This document shows, piece by piece, positions 7,860 through 11,311 of a stretch of 11,311 nt of DNA. The stretch's first letter is position 1; each line of letters begins with the position of its first letter. Where the stretch lies: the NCBI RefSeq assembly GCF_000499385.1, contig NW_013651898.1, positions 1-11,311 of the forward strand. Reading direction: 5' to 3'. The notes under the pieces were generated by a model. It ran no database searches. It was not told the DNA's origin and saw nothing but the letters and a program-made list of their open reading frames with translations. This DNA is from Eimeria necatrix (taxonomy: Eukaryota > Apicomplexa > Conoidasida > Eucoccidiorida > Eimeriidae). The position numbers and the translations under genes were made by a program.

Positions 7860-7866
7860 TGCATGC
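7860..7866 (+). promoter_or_regulatory. TGCATGC element upstream of the 8139 gene model
   Basis: Exact core match about 270 bases upstream of the candidate ATG at 8139, a sensible distance for a coccidian-type promoter if the taxon guess is right. Confidence 0.3.
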
Positions 7867-8138
7867 CATGACTCGACCCTTGAATGCATTGAGTGGTTTT
7901 CTCAAACTGCCACAACGCTTAGAGCATGACAACAAGGGTTATCTAGCATCTTAGAAACAACGATAAGTTCTTTGAAACTAGTGTGCAAAACTGTGTCCCC
8001 ACCTTTCTGATTTGTGTATGCTGTTTCGGAGTGTAGCAATTACTCTCCCATAATGCAGAATTGCCCCTTTACCGTATTGTACAGAGCAAGGATGTGCGCA
8101 GTTTTCAAAACAATTTTTTTTCTATCCGGTTTCTTTAG

Positions 8139-8609
8139 ATGGAGCGAGAGTCGGTCCTCTCCGCTGTAGCAGCGAAGGCAGCTTTTCCAAATCTTCTTAG
8201 TCTTTGTCTGTTGTTGGTGAGCAGTACACAATTATGCTTTCAAACTTGACCTCAATCGATCGGTGCCGTTGTGTGCCTGCGAAGCTGCCAGACAGCAGAA
8301 TGTGAATTGTGTCACAGTGCATGGACCTGCAAGAATGTTAAAGATCGACCTGCATCCAGAAGCAGAAATATTGGCTGCAAGTTACCAAATCAGATCATTT
8401 GTAGAACTCCCAGCTGGAAAAATGTTATTACTGTTCCATACAAAGTCTACTGCCAAAATCATGCGTGCACAGCGGATGATTTTCTTGCTCATGAAGTGAG
8501 ATATGTTTTACCGGTTTGCACCAAAGTTATGAATATAACCGATTGTGTCGGTTTTTTCTTAATATTTCGGCAGCTGCTGCAAACGCACGGCACAGCGTCT
8601 CTCGGCTAG
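8139..8609 (+). CDS. Candidate three-exon gene for a small cysteine-rich, possibly secreted protein
   Basis: Not recognised as a known family. Exon 1 (8139-8216, 26 codons) begins ATGGAGCGAG after a T-rich tract ending in TTTAG, so it may also follow a 5' UTR intron. It ends in a hydrophobic run (AFPNLLSLCLLL) typical of a signal-peptide core and then GTGAGC. Intron 1 is 8217-8291 (75 nt). Exon 2 (8292-8495, 68 codons) starts TAECELCHSAWTC and has seven cysteines, then ends at GAA|GTGAGA. Intron 2 is 8496-8573 (78 nt) with a strong TTTTTTCTTAATATTTCGGCAG acceptor. Exon 3 (8574-8609) adds LLQTHGTASLG and a TAG. Both junctions are phase 0, giving about 105 aa. Intron 2 is a multiple of three with no stop, so retention would also give a continuous protein. 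An overlapping frame in exon 2 is also open, which weakens the case. Secretion is inferred only from the hydrophobic N-terminus and the cysteines. Confidence 0.32.
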
Positions 8610-8686
8610 ATGCCCTGTCCTTAATTTTAATGCGCGATAAATCTGATTGAGCAACGCTTCTCTGCTGCTGCACATAGTTCCCATAC

Positions 8687-8821
8687 TGTCATGCAGTTTT
8701 CCGCGGTATTCGTGCAGCGGGCAATGCTTTCCTGGTATGGGACAAACGTGCCGGTAATATACGTATTTTGGATTTCTGCAACTGCAAAGTTCAACGGACA
8801 TTTTGGATGCAATCCAAACTT
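8687..8821 (-). CDS. Candidate minus-strand exon, cysteine-containing, unknown
   Basis: On the minus strand, a pyrimidine-rich tract ending in CGCAACAG precedes an open frame starting KFGLHPKCPLNFAVAEIQ, continuing through a TGTFVPYQE stretch and ending ARCTNTAENCMT before a donor-like GTATGG. Without splicing at that donor, the frame runs on to a TAA at 8627-8629 and gains two more cysteines. The composition (A, E, T, C) looks protein-like and the codons slightly favour G/C at position 3. It faces the 8139-8609 model tail to tail. No family is recognised, and no partner exons were found. Confidence 0.18.
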
Positions 8822-8855
8822 CTGTTGCGGAAAGGCAGTATGAAGAATCAATCAT

Positions 8856-10404
8856 AAAAACTATCGTTCGATTGACTGCTTTGCCCTCGGTTTACAAAGT
8901 TTTTCTGTTTCTGTGCTTTGGTCAGGGCGGCATTACAAATTGTGTATAGGGCTGCCTGTGACTAAAATTCTGCTAGACAGTTAAAATCTCTGAGTCTATC
9001 AACTGCATATGTGATTTGTCCGGTTGTCTCCACTACTAGCAGCGGCTAGTGTTTACAGTTTGAGTGCTTCTTAGCCTGTAAGTGTGCACGATGTTGCAGA
9101 AGAAACAAGTGAGCAACCGCACTCATGACTATGTGTTTGCGCTCTTAGTCTGATGGTCTTGAGCGGCGTACGTGCATGTACCCTTGCATGCAGGTGTTGC
9201 GCTTCCTATTTGGCAGGAGATTCTATGCAACGATATCGTAAGCAAAAGTCTTTGCTTCACTCTCAGTATTATCCATTGTAAATATGTACGGGTTCTAGGG
9301 AGGCGGTGTCCATGGTTGCAGCAGCGCCATCCGCTGGCTTTCACCGCTCTAGCCCGATGATAGTTAATGCGTTGCTGCATTGTAAGTCCGCTCTAGTTGC
9401 ACTCAGGAGATTTCCTGGCACTGTTCGACTTCCGGGCCTGCTTTAATTGCCACGCAAATAATTTTAATGGCCGCGAGCACTGAAAGATTACGAGTTTACC
9501 ACTTATTATCCTGAAAATTCTGGTTCCAGTTAATGCTTATTGCGTTCGTTCACACGTACATGGCTTTGTTATTGCGGTCCGCAAGACTTTGCACTTCTGT
9601 TTAAATTTAAGTATTTGCAGTACTTGATGCTGGAGAAATGGGGGCGCATTTACGAGGCACGTATTCTTTTCCTTACCGACAGAGCTTTTTTCACAGAGTT
9701 GTTTTTATTCTTCGGAGTTTGCGCAGACACATCGGGTTGCTTTTGTGAAGTTTTGAGCTGAGAGGTTTCCATCTCAACGTCAAGTGAAAGCCTATGTGCT
9801 GGTATCGTTTGGGGTTCCGACCACGATGCGGTGATAGCGCCTACCTTTTCTTGTACTTGGATACCTTCCTAGTCTTAACTCGCGGGGCAAGCTTTCCCTA
9901 CTATCGTCTCCATGGACAAAACGAAGTAAACTCCTGAAATGAATCCTTTTCGTGTATGGCACGGAGGCTGTGACTGCTTGGCATGTCTATATATCTAATA
10001 ATATTTGTATTTTCACGTTCGCGGGATGTTGAAGAGTCAGCGCAACGCAGGGGTACGAATGCGCTCTGATCAATGTAGATCGGCGTTTGACAGCGGGCGT
10101 AGCACTAGCTGGCTCAGAGCTTATTTGACAGATTTTGGATCAGGCGTCAGTCACTATTGAACTATTCCACATGGGAGGACATTGGCTCTCATGAGTGCGA
10201 CAGAAGCACACAGGTGTCCAATCCAAACCACGCTAACTGCTCTATATAGTGTTGTTGGCCAAATATTGTAGATCCCTTTTGATTCCGCAGGATGTATGAT
10301 GAAGTGGTCCAATTTATTTGTGACTGCAAGATCTACATTGTAGACGTTCCAATTGCATTTTTATCTAACGCACAGAATATGAAGCAATTGATGAGGGTCT
10401 TCTC
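8856..10404. other. No confident gene; 1.5 kb low-information stretch
   Basis: Frames at 9129-9380 (-), 9172-9360 (+) and 9540-9761 (+) are short and lack motifs. The last follows an acceptor-like TATTTGCAG at 9620 and has a phenylalanine-rich middle and a CxC near its end, but I would not call it. A TGCATGCA octamer lies at 9185-9192. Confidence 0.3.
9185..9192. promoter_or_regulatory. Palindromic TGCATGCA octamer
   Basis: The full palindromic octamer, the strongest of the five matches. It lies about 360 bases beyond the minus-strand exon candidate at 8687-8821, on its upstream side. Confidence 0.3.
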
Positions 10405-10608
10405 ATGCCAGATGCTGTATTGGCGTGCGTGGCCTTGAATAACTATTTCGCAGGACGTATGCTGTGTAACTTGATTTTTCCCTTACTGCATAGCTTCTCA
10501 CGGCAGCACACTACTTTTGAAGCAAGCGCTTACGGGCTTAGCAATTCATTAACGGGGGCGCTCGTTAGTGTTTCTGCTCCAGAAGAGCAGCGGCGTGGCT
10601 CTTTCTAA
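10405..10608 (+). CDS. Weak candidate frame, unknown (67 aa)
   Basis: The frame begins with ATG directly after TCTTCTC and ends at TAA. It contains a mildly hydrophobic first half (PDAVLACVALNNYFAGRML, then NLIFPLLHSF) and a polar, S/A/E/Q/R-rich tail. If translation began at the second methionine, MLCNLIFPLLHSF could act as a short signal sequence. A GCTC/GAGC hairpin (CTGCTC and GAGCAG, 10574-10590) lies near the 3' end. Length is within chance, and there is no recognised domain. Confidence 0.12.
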   Translation: MPDAVLACVALNNYFAGRMLCNLIFPLLHSFSRQHTTFEASAYGLSNSLTGALVSVSAPEEQRRGSF

Positions 10609-10802
10609 GTTTTCTCCGAAGGTGGTGGCAGCATAAACGCACACGAAGTGTAAAAAAAACATGCACATGCGATCTTGCCTCTGAGCAGTTAATTGTGGGC
10701 TCGCTAAGTAAAATCTTGGGACCTCGTTCTGCAGGTCGTTTGCATCGCCTAACTACAAGTGCATCGGAGTGTCACTAGCGAACTGACTGAGTGTTATTTA
10801 TC
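10609..10802. other. No gene seen between weak frames
   Basis: Nothing supportable; includes an A-run at 10653-10660. Confidence 0.3.
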
Positions 10803-10955
10803 ATGATATTTGAAGGTCTGCTCTTTTCTTGCTGCACGCCACTGCAGAGCATCTTTTGTGGCTATTTTCACTTTTTGCTGATCATTGGTGTTTGTTTGGG
10901 GTCCATCATGTGGCTGATTGGTTGCTTGGGTGTATGCATGTTTCAGGTCCAATGA
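10803..10955 (+). CDS. Short strongly hydrophobic frame or T/G-rich intron segment
   Basis: ATG to TGA gives 50 codons. The residues are dominated by L, I, F, G, C and W, with a run around FLLIIGVCLGSIMWLIG that would span a membrane. The same DNA is T/G-rich and ends in TGCATGTTTCAG, a plausible intron acceptor, and T-rich DNA always translates as hydrophobic residues. The opposite strand (10794-10988) is open too and reads as a polar K/Q/N/T-rich peptide for the mirror-image reason. I cannot choose between the two strands and non-coding DNA. Confidence 0.1.
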   Translation: MIFEGLLFSCCTPLQSIFCGYFHFLLIIGVCLGSIMWLIGCLGVCMFQVQ

Positions 10956-11311
10956 TGGTTTCCTAGCGGGCCGCGTGGAAAATGACATATCTAGGAGCTC
11001 GTCTTCGTTTGATGAAAATGCATTTTAAATGTGCAGGAAGTGTGTTGAAGGCTTTGCACGGGCTTATGAAATTAACGTTTTGTCATTATATGTGTGATCC
11101 TGGAAATGAAGCAGTGGTTATTCCCGGGTCATGCAGGAGGTGAGGTGCACTGAACGACATTAGATATAATCTACTCGGATATTTTGAGCTACATCATGAT
11201 TCAGTGTAATGACTAGAACCAAAAGCTGATGTGCTTTTGCCCTCAGCCGTAGTTAGGCATTGCTGTGACAGGAAACGCGAGACTCTCAGATTGTCAGTGT
11301 GCGTGCAGTAA
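10956..11311. other. Right-edge stretch, nothing supportable
   Basis: I see no gene, repeat or RNA. Donor-like CAGGAAGTGTG (11035) and CAGGAGGTGAG (11135) are present without credible exons. Confidence 0.3.

Larger units (their letters stand above)
6196..8138. other. No confident gene; 1.9 kb low-information stretch
   Basis: Short frames at 6801-7076 (+) and 7274-7543 (-) are within chance length and show no motif. Two loose relatives of the block-c motif lie at about 6565-6584 and 7505-7530; on the minus strand these read AFDKLF and TFLKYF. The stretch also holds an 11-bp tandem duplication at 7129-7150, a TGCATGC at 7860-7866 and an AATAAA-type sequence (TAAATAAATATGG) near 7775, without a gene model to attach it to. 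Confidence 0.3.

Noticed and set aside
9540..9761. 73-codon plus-strand frame with a CxC end
   Set aside because: No ATG at its start; only an acceptor-like TTTGCAG supports it, and its phenylalanine content reflects T-rich DNA.
1681..10460. Shared 11-mer CAGGACGTATG near 1680 and 10450
   Set aside because: An exact 11-mer match between two places is expected by chance in 11 kb, and the flanks do not align.
1..11311. Bacterial, phage or plasmid accessory region
   Set aside because: No frame longer than 133 codons, no gene chains, no recognised mobile or defence proteins, and abundant intron-like signals.

Overview
This window looks like gene-poor eukaryotic DNA, not a bacterial, phage or plasmid segment. 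GC is in the mid-40s per cent by eye. No reading frame exceeds 133 codons. By my rough estimate, chance alone gives a longest frame of about 120 codons at this size and composition, so ORF length supports no gene here. There is no operon spacing and there are no Shine-Dalgarno-led gene chains. Many places instead look like spliceosomal intron borders: a T-rich tract ending in CAG, or GTAAGT/GTGAGT. I recognise no protein family anywhere, and no rRNA, tRNA, CRISPR array, transposase or microsatellite. The octamer core TGCATGC/GCATGCA, well known as an ApiAP2-type promoter element in apicomplexans, occurs at five places where I expect about one. A coccidian-like apicomplexan is therefore my best guess, but it is only a guess.

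Layout. 1-747: no gene seen, one small hairpin with a direct repeat. 748-1555: the best two-exon model, joining the two longest ATG-started frames through a T-rich intron with matching phase (about 214 aa, unknown). 2125-2157: a clean 9-bp inverted repeat. 2525-2620: a possible internal exon with the best donor in the window. 2690-3935: a diverged tandem duplication of roughly 0.6 kb, and the firmest structural observation here. Copy 1 lies at about 2690-3205 and copy 2 at about 3318-3935. A weaker third relative lies near 5970-6195.

3936-8138 is mostly non-coding to my eye, with one hydrophilic minus-strand frame at 4214-4465. 8139-8609 holds a three-exon model, phase 0 at both junctions, for a small cysteine-rich protein with a possible signal peptide. 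A minus-strand cysteine-containing exon candidate lies just beyond it at 8687-8821. 8856-10404 has little to report. 10405-10608 and 10803-10955 are weak short frames, the second strongly hydrophobic.

How it fits together. Nothing shows these candidates working as one system. The tandem duplication and possible secreted products would fit a decaying, lineage-specific accessory locus, but random intergenic or intronic sequence explains most of what is here equally well. All coding calls are low confidence and rest on splice signals, phase agreement and residue composition, not on homology.
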